This document shows positions 1-10,431 of a stretch of 64,000 nucleotides of DNA, one piece after another. The notes under the pieces are model-generated. The model made no database searches. It was not told the origin of the DNA and worked only from the letters and a program-made list of their open reading frames with translations. Position 1 is the first letter of the stretch. Each line of letters begins with the position of its first letter. Both the position numbers and the translations under genes were made by a program. Location of the stretch: assembly GCA_963210315.1 (NCBI GenBank), contig OY723294.1:1674001-1738000 (forward strand). The letters are read 5' to 3'. This DNA comes from Rhynchopus euleeides. Its lineage: Eukaryota; Euglenozoa; Diplonemea; Diplonemida; Diplonemidae.

Positions 1-118
1 CGACGCCCATCCTGTGTAAAACCAGTGTTTTCATGCTCAGACAGTGACGGCTCGCGACGTTTGTCTTGTGTATTCTTCCCGCTCGAAGATAGTTGCGGCT
101 CTCGACGCTCCTCTTGTA

Positions 119-961
119 TTACTGCAGGAGGGGCGTCGACAAGGCAGTGTCCTTGACGGGCTCCCACAGGCCCCGCCGAAGGTACCCCCGGGTGACCTGC
201 ACACTCCTGTGTCGGGCCAGTGCCTGTGCCGCCTCCTCGCCTCGCGACTCCGCGACTGCATTGAGGCTGGAATGCCTGATCAACTGTGTGGTAACACAGA
301 GATTCTCTTTCAGGTACTCGTTGTATGCAGTGTAGGTGAGGTTGCCAAAGACCGGAGCTTGCTCCGCAAGACGTTGACTCTCGAACCACTCGAGGAAGAT
401 GAGGGATAGACGACCCTCTTTGGGTAGGAGAAGTGACTGACCCGAGCCCCTGCTGTCCGTCTTCCCCCTCACGAAGGTGACCATGAAGAAGTCGGGAGGG
501 GAGTCGGCCCGGTGTAGTTGAATGTGAGCCCCCCTGAGCCTCTCGAGGTCGACCCAGCGGGACCCGGTCGCCATCTGCAGTGCCAGCGCAGCTCTGAGAG
601 TGCCAGACGCCTTGGACAAGGCCTCCAGCACCGTCTCGAGGGCAGGCACACTCTCCATCTTGCGCTCGTGCCTCTCGAAGACCTGGAGCTGCCCGCTGAT
701 GGCCCGCCTCATGGCGTCGTGGGCCGACCTCAGCGACTGCGTGTAGTACGTGAGGTACTGCAGGGCAGACTGGGGCTGAATCTGTTGCCGGCGTAGCAGC
801 AGTTGGACCCACAGATGGAAGCACTCCTCCCTCGAGAGGCTCGGGTCCATCACCTGCACCTTGTGACGGAAGGCCTCGGCGCGGCGGATCACAGAGAGGA
901 AAGATGCAGAACCCCTGTAGCACTGTGCTTGAGTGCGCCAGGTGGCGCGCTTGAGGGTCAC
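119..961 (-). CDS. Tyrosine recombinase (phage-integrase fold) of a mobile element
   Basis: About 280 residues. The C-terminal half shows the tyrosine recombinase pattern: box I arginine in TGSRWVDLERL, a downstream IRHSSLN segment at the H-x-x-R box, and ARHRSVQVTRGYLR carrying the late histidine and the nucleophilic tyrosine. The N-terminal half is helical and would be the core-binding domain. The enzyme would catalyse cut-and-join of the element's circular DNA through a 3'-phosphotyrosine intermediate. It follows the gag-like gene in the same orientation. The true start is not determined, because the first codon of the frame as given is GTG. The family call is firm; the element class is less so. 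Confidence 0.7.
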   Translation of the reverse strand: MTLKRATWRTQAQCYRGSASFLSVIRRAEAFRHKVQVMDPSLSREECFHLWVQLLLRRQQIQPQSALQYLTYYTQSLRSAHDAMRRAISGQLQVFERHERKMESVPALETVLEALSKASGTLRAALALQMATGSRWVDLERLRGAHIQLHRADSPPDFFMVTFVRGKTDSRGSGQSLLLPKEGRLSLIFLEWFESQRLAEQAPVFGNLTYTAYNEYLKENLCVTTQLIRHSSLNAVAESRGEEAAQALARHRSVQVTRGYLRRGLWEPVKDTALSTPLLQ

Positions 962-1141
962 CAGCTGCGCCGGCGTGATCTCCTCTGGCTGTCTGATGGA
1001 ACCCTGGGACAGCTGCTCCTCCCAAATGCGGAGGCTGGGATGATTCGAAGTCGGAAGAGGAGCTGCTGCGTGCGTATCCCGAAGAGGAAGGGTCGAGGGC
1101 GGAGGAGAAGGAGGGAGAGGAGAGGGGATACGCAGGGGTAG

Positions 1142-2188
1142 TCAGTCCTTTTTTGCGTACTTGTGGTCCCTACCCCCCCCTTGGGACGGCTGAGACCTCT
1201 TCATATCTTTCCTCCCCCCGGAGTAGCCCCCCCTTCCTCGCGTGGCTCCGAAGGTACCCGCGTGGACGGCGCCACCCGAGACCTTCTTCTGCGCCTCCTT
1301 CACCGCCTCACCCCTCTTGGCTACATTGGCGGCGGTGCGCAGTTCTCCGTCGGTGTAGGCGGACCATTCAAGGGTGAGGGCGTGGGCCTCGTAGGCCGCG
1401 CCCATGGCTACCCCGACGGAGAAGGCGACCCCCTCGGCACTCTGGTATTTCAGGGCCTCAAGACGCACCATGGTGACGTGTAGGAGGGGAAGCAGCGAGG
1501 AGGCCCAATGTCCCGTCCGCGGGTCGCGAGCCTTCTTCAGCACGGTGAACAGCGTCCGCTGCTCGTGTTGGTACCCCTTGCCGGTGTCCTCAGGGCTGGC
1601 GGGGAAGGGGCCGTATCGGGCGTGGACCTTATCCAATATGCGGTCCACGCCGATCCGGGAGCACAAGTGCTTCTCCCAACGGGCCACCCGACGAAGCTCG
1701 AGGTCGTACGGGACCTCCTCCGCCTCCTTCTGGGCCTCCAGGAAGGCGATCTTCTTCGCCTGTTCCGCAACCTGTTTGCGGAGGGAAGCAGCGTCGGCCT
1801 CGTCCCCGGCAGGGGGTACCGTGTCCACAACGGCCTCCCTCAGGTCCTCTTCATCCGCGCCCGGAGGTGCTTCCAAGTCGCCGCTCCGGACAAGGGGCTC
1901 CTTCTGGTGCACCTCCCAGGCGCAGGGCGGACAGACCCACCTCGTCCCCTCCCGTGGCAACAGGCGAACGCGATCATCGCGGTCGGGAATCCTCTTCTCC
2001 AGGCATTCTACCGAACCGCGACATCCACACCGGTTGCACTGCGTGCCCCCATCGTGGAGGGTCTCGCAGGAGGGGACGAGGACGCAGTCCGTCGATGTGG
2101 AGGCCGGGGCGGCGTCAGCTGGGTACTCCACCGAGGGGATGCGGCTCCAGTCAACCAGCTCCAGGTCGAACTTCGCCCTATCGGACAT
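1142..2188 (-). CDS. Gag-like / nucleic-acid-binding protein of the recombinase element
   Basis: A 348-residue open frame starting at an ATG at 2188. Residues about 50-95 contain a Cys cluster (CNRCGC, then CPPC) that could bind zinc. The middle (about 125-150) is predicted coiled coil, rich in Ala, Glu and Lys. The C-terminus is a Gly/Arg/Ser-rich basic tail ending in Lys-rich sequence, as in nucleic-acid-binding gag proteins. It lies just upstream of the tyrosine recombinase and shares its orientation. No reverse transcriptase or protease motif was seen. The role in packaging or binding element RNA is inferred from position and composition only. Confidence 0.45.
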   Translation of the reverse strand: MSDRAKFDLELVDWSRIPSVEYPADAAPASTSTDCVLVPSCETLHDGGTQCNRCGCRGSVECLEKRIPDRDDRVRLLPREGTRWVCPPCAWEVHQKEPLVRSGDLEAPPGADEEDLREAVVDTVPPAGDEADAASLRKQVAEQAKKIAFLEAQKEAEEVPYDLELRRVARWEKHLCSRIGVDRILDKVHARYGPFPASPEDTGKGYQHEQRTLFTVLKKARDPRTGHWASSLLPLLHVTMVRLEALKYQSAEGVAFSVGVAMGAAYEAHALTLEWSAYTDGELRTAANVAKRGEAVKEAQKKVSGGAVHAGTFGATRGRGGYSGGRKDMKRSQPSQGGGRDHKYAKKD

Positions 2189-2345
2189 TTTTGTTTGTGC
2201 GCACTATGCAATATATCTGTTCATGGAATTATGTATGTTGCACTGCACGCTGCCAACAGCCTATTGTTTACTGTCACAAGCAAGATTGTTTGTGTAAAAA
2301 ATTGCTGTTTGTCTACCACTTTTCCTTAGCAGTGACCCCCCCCTA

Positions 2346-2795
2346 GGGCAGTGGTGGCAGCGTACGGCCGTACGGTACGCGTACGCGTACGCCGTACGCA
2401 CTTTCTGAAAATCGCGCTGCGTACGCGTACGCAGATTTTGCGTACGGCTGGTATTCCAGGTCTCTCAGCACACAGTAGGCCACCCAGCGGGTGGCTGGGC
2501 CCTGGCCTTTGCTCTTGCCTTTCACAGATGGTTCCTTGCCGCGCACGTGGCGAATAACTCGCAACACCTGCAAGTACACCCGCAAGCATGCTGCAAAAGG
2601 TACCACTTCCGACTGGAAGGCTCGAAGGCTGCCCCTGGTACACCTGAGTTCGACTGTCGGATTTGGTGTGCGGCCATGGCCGTCTCCTGTGCTCCATAGA
2701 CTGCCGTACGCAGCGCCGTACGCGTACGCGTACGCGTACGCCGTACGCACTTTTTGAAAATCACGCTGCGTACGCGTACGCAGCCACCACTGCCC
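2346..2795. mobile_element. Non-autonomous TIR element, CGTACG-rich (family A, GGGCAGTG ends)
   Basis: 450 bp flanked on both sides by TA (2344-2345 and 2796-2797). The terminal inverted repeat begins GGGCAGTGGTGGC and ends GCCACCACTGCCC. Inside the ends are subterminal arrays of GTACGCGTACG words, self-complementary and repeated in inverted orientation on each side. The flanks are a C-tract on the left and a G-tract on the right, giving CCCTAGGG junctions. No coding capacity. The ends match those of the element at 11356-12241. Confidence 0.75.
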
Positions 2796-2797
2796 TA

Positions 2798-5228
2798 GGG
2801 GGGGGGGGGGGGGGAGGGGTACCTCCTCTCAAAAGCGCCCAGCAAAGTGAGCTGCCTCATAACAAAAGGAGACATGCTGGCACAGGCTTTTGGCACAGAG
2901 CGAATGCCCCCCCTCCCCCCCCTCTTTTGGTGTCTTTTAGTTGGGTCGTGACGCCCTCTGAAGGACGGCGGTGTGGGACTCACGGGGTCCAATGCTTATT
3001 CGGCGAAGGCGGGGTTTTGAGTTGCTGGTGCCGCGGTTGCTGTGTGGTACTGCAGGGACACAGCAGTGATCACCGCAGAAATAGTTTGTCCCCCAACAAG
3101 GCATGTAAGTCGGGAAGAAATGTAGCGATGGTGGGGGGGAAGTGCTAGGTGCTTGCACGTCACACACAGTCTGATGCGCCTGCCCGATCACACGCCAACG
3201 CTTCCGCAGGCAAAATTTTCTGTGTGTGTCGTGCGATCAACGAAAAACGTTTGCTTGTTTACCTTTCGTGTTTCTTCACGAATGCTCCTGCACGACCTCA
3301 GCTGTATTTCAGCCACGGTTTCGGGGGGTTGGGAGTGGTGGTCGGCGGCCGGTGAGCCTTTTTCATCGCTCGTTGGCGCTGCAGAGAAAAAAAAGACTCG
3401 GAGTTGCGTTCTTTGTTGTTTGTGCGAACGGTGCCTGCTCGTGCAGGACACCGAAACGCCACGAGTCTTTTTAGTGCGAAAAGCTAGCTGTTCTTCCAAA
3501 TAAATGTGAAATATCAACCCTGTGCCCCAAGCAGGTGTGTTTTTAATCCCCGGTCTTCCCAGCCAAAAACCCCCGATTCATCCCCGCTTTTTTCCAGCAA
3601 AAAATGGTACCCAACGTCCCTCCTCCCCAGTGTGGGGCCCTTGGTCTTGTACCAAATGGGTTCCTTCCACGGTTCCTCCCGCTCGCGCCATCCTCGGGTG
3701 CTGGAGGAAAACCCCAAAAAAACGGCTTTCGGGACCGTTATTCCGACGATACCCCCGATATGCCAGGTGAAACAGCCCAAGGACTTGCTGCGGTTACTAG
3801 ACGGGCAAACACACGCTCCACGGGGGGTCCGGGGGGCGGAGCCCCCCAGCCGCCGGAGGCCACGGTAGTGAACATCTGTTCATTGTGGGCGTACAGATTC
3901 TGTGTGAGTTGGCTGCGTCCTCCTGAGGCTACCGGAGCTGTTGGATTCCTGACCTGATGGGAATCGACGGACTTGGGTACGAGATATCCGCCACAGGGGG
4001 GTCTGGGGGGCGGAGCCCCCCAGCCGCCGGAGGCCACGGTAGTGAACGTCTGGCTCTTGGCTGGAAAAAAAGCCAGATTTTGGCTGGAAAAAAACCGGTT
4101 TTTTGCTGGAAAAAAAACCTGGTTTTGGCTGGAAAAAAACCGGAAAAAGGGCGGATGCCAAAAAGACTCATCCTCATCCCCCACTAGAAATACACCTGGC
4201 CCCAAGCAAAAAAAAAAAAAAGAAGACAACGAAGAGGGGGCCGGGCAGAGCTTTTTAGCACAAAGAGAGGGTGAAAAGATGCAACACACGCTCGACACTC
4301 CAACACACGCCCTTGATTTCATCGCATTTTCAATGCCGGATCCGCACAGCTCACACAGCATGTGCAGTAGGCCACGCTTCGCTGCGTATATGCATAGGCC
4401 GAACCGGGCGACAGTACCGTGGTGACGGTGGTAGTTCTGTCTGCAGGGAGGGATGCACCATACTCTGACTCGATTGAGGAGGCGAAAAAAATAGGGGGCG
4501 GGTGGGTGGGTGGGGGGTGGGGGGGTGGAGGAAATGCCAAATAGAAACAGTGAAAAAAAACAAGCTTCACCGCCCGACCCCATCACAGGCTCACAGAAAA
4601 ATACCACGCGCAGCTGTGCCAGAAAGGGATAAGATTTAGACCCAGGGGGAGCGTGGGTGGGTGATAAATCATGCATGCAGCACGAACCCTGCCTGCAAAA
4701 GAGGATGTGGTATGAAAAGCACAAAAGAACCTGCGCGCGTGTTTTGTGTGTGCTGTGGCGTACGGCAGATCAGCCAAAAACACTGGCATTTCCAGCACAC
4801 CCACCCCATCCCCCGCCCCCCCCCCACGCCCCCCATCGTCGCATCTCCAACTGGCGAGTTGGGGACCCATCTGCTTAGATTGCGTGGAGTGACGGGGGAG
4901 AGGGGGCTATGAAGGCTACCTCAATACCCCCTCCCCAATCTCAATCACACCCCCCTCCCTTCGTTGAGCTGCCCATTTGGGCAGCCTGTTGGGCCTGGAA
5001 GCTGCACTGCGACGTCCCTGCCTCAGGGGCTGGAGCGACGCAGTGTCGAGCTTTTTGAGTACACAGGGGCCTTCGCTTTAAAGTGCAGAAAGGTGAGCCG
5101 CCTCACAATATATAGGCTGCAACATGACACAGTTTGACACAGAGTGAAGGCGCCCCAGGTGGGTTTGTAGGTTTTGTAGGTTTCGCGGGGTGGGAGAATG
5201 GGAAGGCCAGACCTCACCCTGCGATATA
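2798..5228. other. Intergenic, repeat-rich, no gene seen
   Basis: No supportable gene. It holds a long G-tract (2797-2814), a dispersed GC-rich repeat (3810-4175, listed separately) and scattered poly-A and poly-G runs. The overlapping ORFs on both strands have no recognisable domain and are driven by low-complexity sequence. Confidence 0.6.
3810..4175. repeat. Dispersed GC-rich repeat with GGCTGGAAAAAA minisatellite
   Basis: Two copies of a block around GGGGCGGAGCCCCCCAGCCG, near 3832 and 4010, each followed by CGGAGGCCACGGTAGTGAAC. They are followed by a short tandem array of GGCTGGAAAAAAAccgg-type units (about 4055-4145). A diverged version of the same arrangement lies at 6040-6350. The central block is itself an inverted repeat (GGGGGGCGGAGCCCCCC). 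Confidence 0.7.
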
Positions 5229-5557
5229 CCGTATACGTAAATATTATGGAACGTAAATATTATGGAACGGGCCCATTTTTGGCCGGTCCGTTCCATAATA
5301 TTTACGTTCCAAAATATTTACAGGGCCAGTTGGGGACTCGGTGGTGAGGACGGCTTGCGTCAGGAATCGCGCGAAAAGTGCACGAGTAGGTCCCGTCAGG
5401 GACTCTGTATGCCGTCCGATCCCCTGGTCCAAGTCCCCGAGTCGCAGAAAGCCCTGTAAATATTATGGAACGAAAAAAATCTGGAACGCCAACCCACCAG
5501 CGTTCCAAAATATTTACGTTCCATAATATTTACGTTCCAAAATATTTACGTATACGG
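5229..5557. mobile_element. 329-bp MITE, family I (CCGTATACG ends), copy 1
   Basis: Flanked by TA on both sides. Ends are CCGTATACGTAAATATT and its inverse AATATTTACGTATACGG. Each subterminal region repeats GGAACGTAAATATTATGGAACG words, and the core is GC-richer (CAGGGCCAGTTGGGGACTCGG). Other copies: 46647-46975 (same length), 47119-47463, and 53587-54436 carrying an insertion. No coding capacity. TA duplication and end sequence suggest mobilisation by a Tc1/mariner-pogo type transposase. Confidence 0.85.
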
Positions 5558-6600
5558 TATATAAAAAAAACAAACCTTAAGTATCGCAAGGCTCGGCTTT
5601 TGGAGCACGCAGAAAAACTATCTGTGCCCCCGCTGGATCGTAAAGTGACAGCAAAACGAGACAACAAACCAATTACTGCCGAAAGTTGTTTTGTTGGAAC
5701 GCAGACCCCACTCGTTGTGTACACCACTCCCCGGTCTGATGAAGTGGTGTGAGTGGGGACGCACGATCCAGCTAAAGGCACAGAAAGTTTCCCCAGTTGG
5801 CTACGCCGAACTAACAAAAAAAAAGATGAGCAGAAAAAAAAAAAGAAGAATAAAAAAAATCAGCAGCAGCAGTGCCCCACAGTGAGGTCAATGGAATCTC
5901 CAGAAAAAAATAATCTGCCCAAACCAAGGTAGTGCCAGCCAAAATTTTTCGAAAAAATGAAGAACCCCCGAGTGCTGGAGGGGGCCGTTTGCGCCACCCA
6001 TGGGGGTGGACCATGAACTTGCCGACTAGTGTCCACAGCTACCGGTAGACCCGGAGCCCCCAGCCGCCGGAGTTGTCCCTTGCGGTGTAACTGTTCTGTG
6101 TGAGCTGCCGTCTTGCTGAGCCTACGAGGGTGGTCTGAATTCCATTCGCTGTGAACCCAAAGGACTATCTACGAGGCAGGCATACGGCACAGGGGGTCTG
6201 GGGGGCGGAGCCCCCCCAGCCGCCGGAGGCCACGGTAGCGAACATCTGGATCTGAGCGGGGACAATATCCGGGTTTTGGCTGGAAAACCCCAGGTTCGGG
6301 CTGAAAAAAGCAGGAAGAAGGGGGTGGTTCCAGAGGACCCATCCTCATCCCCCACTTGAATGGCGTGCAGGGTGCAGGCAGCGCGCGCAAATGCGACCTG
6401 TTTCCGGGTGCCCGCGCGCTCCCGGCGACCGTGCACCCTGGGTGCACGGGTTTGGGCTGAATCTGGGTGACGTACGAGTAGGGCTCCCACCCTGAAAATG
6501 GGCTATCTGCAGTCACTCCAGGGACCTGACATCACCTGAAAGTGACCCAAAAGTGCGGAATCTTCGACTCGCGGAATCGCGATTGACCCCTTCCATTGCA
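5558..6600. other. Intergenic, no gene seen; contains diverged dispersed repeat
   Basis: No supportable gene. The part at 6040-6350 is a diverged copy of the dispersed repeat at 3810-4175: the GGGGGGCGGAGCCCC block near 6200 followed by CGGAGGCCACGGTAGCGAAC and a GGCTGGAAAA stretch. The rest is A-rich or unique sequence without recognisable content. Confidence 0.55.
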
Positions 6601-7785
6601 CTCTTTGGGCTCTGTGCGGATCGTAGTGGGGTCACACTGTGGGTCTAGGTGCCAAGCTTCACCCATGAAATGTGGGTCTAGTTCAGGGGCTGGTCATAGG
6701 AGACTGTGATGGGAGGCCGAGAGTCAGCCAGCCCACCCACCCAGCGGGACCCCCTCCTCGGGTGTTCCGAAACCCCGTTCTTTTGAATATTTGGAATCTG
6801 TGCGCATCGTAGTGGGGTCACTTTGTAGGTCTAGGTGACAAGCTTTGTCCATGAAATGTGGCTCTGGTTCAGGGGCTGGTCATGGGTGAAGGTGACTGGG
6901 AGTAACACACCATGCCACCCCACCCAGCCACCCACCCAGCGGGACCCCCTCCTCAGGTGTTCCAAAACCCCGTTCTTTTGAACGTTTGAAACTTTTGCGG
7001 ATCGTAGTGGGGTCATTTTATAGGTCTATGTGGCAAACATCGTCCATGAAATGTGCCTCTGGTTCAGGGGCTGGTCCGAAGAGAAAGTGACTGAGGTAGC
7101 CACACGGCCGAGAGTCAGCCAGCCCACCCACCCAGCGGGACCCCCTCCGCGGGTGTTCCAAAACCCCTTTCTTTTGAACGTTTGGAATTTGTGCGGATCA
7201 CAGTGGGGTCACTTTGGTGGTGTGCGAGCCAAGTTTCACCCATGAAACACGGGTCTGGTTCAGGGGCTGGTCAGCGTGGCTGGGAGGCAGTCAGCCCACA
7301 CCCACCTACCCACCCAGTGGGACCCCCTCCTCGGGTGTTCCAAAACCCCGTTCTTTTGAACGTTTGAAACTTTTGCGGATCGTAGTGGGGTCACTTTGGT
7401 GGTCTAGGTGCCCAGCTTCACCCATGAAAAAGCGGTCTGGTTCAGGGGCTGGTTATGGGTGAAGAGTGGCTGGGTGACACACACCATGACACCCCACCCA
7501 CCCAGCGGGACCCCCTCCTCGGGTGTTCCAAAACCTCTTTCTTTTGAACGTTTGGAATTTGTGCGGATCACAGTGGGGTCACTTTGATGGTGTGTGAGCC
7601 AAGTATCACCCATGAAACACGGGTCTGGTTCAGGGACTGGTCGTGGGGGTGTCTGGGAGGCAGCCAGTCCACTACACCCCACCTACCCACCCAGCGGGAC
7701 CCCCCCCTCGGATTTTCCAAAAATCCGTTCTTTTGAACGTTTGGAATCTGTGCGGATCGCGATGGGGTCATTTTGGCCATGGGGT
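6600..7785. repeat. Tandem array of ~190-bp units
   Basis: About six to seven direct repeats. The landmark GGGACCCCCTCC recurs at 6746, 6941, 7137, 7319, 7507 and 7696, a spacing of 182-196 bp. Each unit also carries TTCTTTTGAACGTTTG and GCGGATCGTAGTGGGGTCA and a CATGAAA..GGTTCAGGGGCTGGT block. Single related units appear in inverted orientation inside the element at 54988-55609 (near 55165 and 55335) and near 57335-57450. The array is not coding; the frames that open through it are by-products of the repeat. Confidence 0.85.
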
Positions 7786-9456
7786 GCCCATTTACACCTA
7801 TTACTGGGAAACATCAATTGGGTGAAAGTACCACCTCCTGACCCCCCCCCCGAGTCGGGAGGGGGGTCGGGTAGGGGGGGTACCCCCCCTCGTGACCCCC
7901 CCCCCCCTGGTAGGGTGCCCGACCAGGGGGTGGGGGGTCACCCAAAATTTCGAGGAAATCCTGGTGTCACCCTGAAAACCTGGGTCGCCAGCCTGACCTC
8001 AGCCCGCGGGGAGCCCCCCCCCCCACCCCCCCCCGGAGAAAGACCCCTTTCGTCATTTTTTGACAAAAAATACTGGGGCTTTGGAACGGGTGTCACTTAC
8101 TCAGCAGCATACACATCTCTTCGTGTAGAACCGGGCGGATACACACCTCTGAACAGTTCTTCCCTCAACCCTCCCTGCGCTCTACTCTGAGCCTCGGTCC
8201 ACAGCTTTTCATCCCTCCTGACACAGAACACCAACTCCCAGGAAGCAGCCGCACTTGGAAGGCTCCATAGTCGTGCAATGCGTATCTCGGTGCTGTGGAC
8301 AGGGTAGCCATACTAGAATATCGCAAGGAAGGCACCCTCGTTCTGCTTCCGGCTCAGGGCGGGAGCCGCCCTTACAGGGTTAGTCCCCCCGCAGCTGATG
8401 TGGTATCCATGCTGACGTGCTCATTGACCCTTCATCACAATGCGNNNNNNNNNNNNNNNNNNNNNNNNNNNNNNNNNNNNNNNNNNNNNNNNNNNNNNNN
8501 NNNNNNNNNNNNNNNNNNNNNNNNNNNNNNNNNNNNNNNNNNNNNNNNNNNNNNNNNNNNNNNNNNNNNNNNNNNNNNNNNNNNNNNNNNNNNNNNNNNN
8601 NNNNNNNNNNNNNNNNNNNNNNNNNNNNNNNNNNNNNNNNNNNNTTTTTACGTGGTTTTTGTGTGGACAGCTGCTGTGTGCCGTTCTGTTTTTCTTTCAG
8701 GCGCACCCCCCTCCGATCACCCCCGCCGCACCGCCTCCAACATGCTCTCTCATCCCATCCATTCCCCCAGGGTGGCCAGAACTCCTGGCATCCAGCACAA
8801 CGAACAGGATTATTGTCAGTGGATTGTGAACCGGCCGTATTTGTTGAACAGGTGTGTCGTGTGCATCTCGTGATCACAAGATGACCCCAACACGCGTGGA
8901 CAAATGAAATTATAGAGTCCGAGTTTTGCAGGGGCAGGAATTGGTTTGAAGCGTGCAGGACGATACAACCGGAGTGGAAGAGACGACCTGTGGAGCGGGA
9001 CGCAGTCCAGGACAGGAGTCGCCTCCGAGTGACTAGAGGTTGGTCACGGACCACAGGTTCTTCTTGTGAACCCTCATTGCGAAGAGGGGTCTGTCAGAGG
9101 GAGTACTGCGCGTGCCCGTGCCAGTAACACGGAGGCCGCCACCTCACTGCTGGGAGGGGACAGGGTGCAGAGGGAGGCAGGTTGGGCATGGGCAGTACGT
9201 CCTGTGGGAGGCGAGGGGTGGGGTGGTGTGGGGGGGTGTAGTCGGGGGTTCTGACCTGTGTTGAGGATCAGCAAGGCAGCTGATAATTGACGTCTGCGTG
9301 GTGCTGTGCGACGGGTCGCGCCAAGAAGACGGTGGCTGATGTGTCGGTCTGCTTTTTTGTCATGCACTGCGCCGTGTTCCGAGGAGACACCACAATCACA
9401 ACCACACACCAGGCATACCACACCCGCACACCCAAAACCGCAACCCCTCGAGAAGA
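7786..9456. other. Intergenic with G/C homopolymer tracts and a 200-N assembly gap
   Basis: 7840-7940 holds runs of C and G with inverted GGGGGGTCGGG-type words. 8445-8644 is a run of 200 N, an assembly gap of unknown true size. Just after it, TTTTTCTTTCAG at about 8689-8700 looks like a splice acceptor, but I cannot tie it to an exon. No supportable gene. Confidence 0.5.
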
Positions 9457-10431
9457 ATGGCCATGATGCGTCTTGCCCTCCTGGCGGCGGCTGCCTCGAC
9501 GGCGTCTGGAGCCACCGCCTGCTGCATGGCGTTCCCCTCGTGCCCCAGCGGGTACGAGCAGGTGTCGCTGTACAAGTGCTCGCTGCTGGACTTCTTCTCC
9601 CGGACGTGCACGACGGAGACGCTGTGCTGCTCCACCATCGTGTGCAAGACGAAGGCCAAGGAGACGTGCAGGTCAAACGACGACTGCGACGCAGGGTTTG
9701 CGTGCCGCTTCGACCAGGAGCAGGACCCCGTGTCGGGCAACGTGAAGTGCCTGGACACGAGGTCGTGCGTGCCGCGTGTGAACGAGGGGGAGCGCTGCAA
9801 CGGGTTCACCCTGCCGTGCATGACGCAGACGTGCCAGGAGGGTCTGCAGTGCGAGTGCATGGAGGCGACGTGCGATGTTCCCGGGTACTGCAGGAAGCCG
9901 AAGAACACGCCTGCGCCTGCGAGCAACGCGTGCGGGAAGGATCTGCCCGAGTGCGCCGCTGGCTTCGCGTGCCGTTTCGACCAGGAGGTGGTGAACGGGA
10001 ACCTGAAGTGCCTGAACACGATGTCGTGCGTGCCGCGTGTGGGCGAGGGCATGCGCTGCAACGGGTTCGTCCTGCCGTGCACGACGCAGAAGTGCGAGGA
10101 GGGTCTGCAGTGCGAGTGCGTGGAGGCGACGTGCGACATCCCCGGGTACTGCAGGAAGCCGAAGACCAACGCGCCTGCGCCTGCGAGCAACGCGTGCGGG
10201 AAGGATCTGCCCGAGTGCGCCACTGGCCTCGCGTGCCGTTTCGACCAGGAGGTGGTGAACGGGAACGTGAAGTGCCTGAACACGATGTCGTGCGTGCCGC
10301 GTGTGGGTGAGGGCGAGGGCTGCAACGGCTTCACCCTGCCGTGCATGACGCGGACGTGCCTCGAGGGCCTGACGTGCAAGTGCGTGGAGGCGACGTGCGA
10401 CGCCCCCGGGGTGTGCACGAAGACGCTCTGA
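9457..10431 (+). CDS. Secreted Cys-rich protein with three tandem ~88-residue repeats
   Basis: 324 residues, one exon. Residues 1-18 (MAMMRLALLAAAASTASG) form a signal peptide. After a short Cys-rich N-terminal region come three repeats starting near residues 60, 155 and 242. Each has the order C..(D/E)C..GF/LACRFDQE, KCL(D/N)T, SCVPRV.EG..CNGF.LPC, CEC(M/V)EATCD.PG.C. Linkers are Pro/Ala-rich (APAPASNACGKDLPE). Repeats two and three are nearly identical in DNA as well as protein, so the duplication or conversion is recent. The even Cys spacing suggests a disulphide-bonded extracellular fold resembling colipase/Dickkopf-type knots, which is a guess. No function is assigned. The start at 9457 was chosen for its signal peptide; Met3 or Met4 are alternatives. 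Confidence 0.85.
   Translation: MAMMRLALLAAAASTASGATACCMAFPSCPSGYEQVSLYKCSLLDFFSRTCTTETLCCSTIVCKTKAKETCRSNDDCDAGFACRFDQEQDPVSGNVKCLDTRSCVPRVNEGERCNGFTLPCMTQTCQEGLQCECMEATCDVPGYCRKPKNTPAPASNACGKDLPECAAGFACRFDQEVVNGNLKCLNTMSCVPRVGEGMRCNGFVLPCTTQKCEEGLQCECVEATCDIPGYCRKPKTNAPAPASNACGKDLPECATGLACRFDQEVVNGNVKCLNTMSCVPRVGEGEGCNGFTLPCMTRTCLEGLTCKCVEATCDAPGVCTKTL

Larger units (their letters stand above)
1..2190 (-). mobile_element. Tyrosine-recombinase element, partial (DIRS/Ngaro-like or Crypton-like)
   Basis: Two long open frames in the same orientation: a gag-like Cys- and Gly/Arg-rich protein (1142-2188), then a tyrosine recombinase (119-961). A structural-like protein beside a tyrosine recombinase is the arrangement of DIRS/Ngaro retroelements, while Cryptons carry only the recombinase. 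No reverse transcriptase is visible in the window; one could lie beyond position 1. No terminal repeats were recognised, so the ends are not defined. The element looks incomplete because the window cuts it. Class is inference; presence of the recombinase is well supported. Confidence 0.6.

Noticed and set aside
3738-4724. 328-codon minus-strand frame
   Set aside because: It runs through the dispersed GC-rich repeat and poly-A runs, giving Phe/Pro-rich low-complexity protein.
8295-9054. Frames crossing the N gap on both strands
   Set aside because: Continuity over 200 N is artificial.
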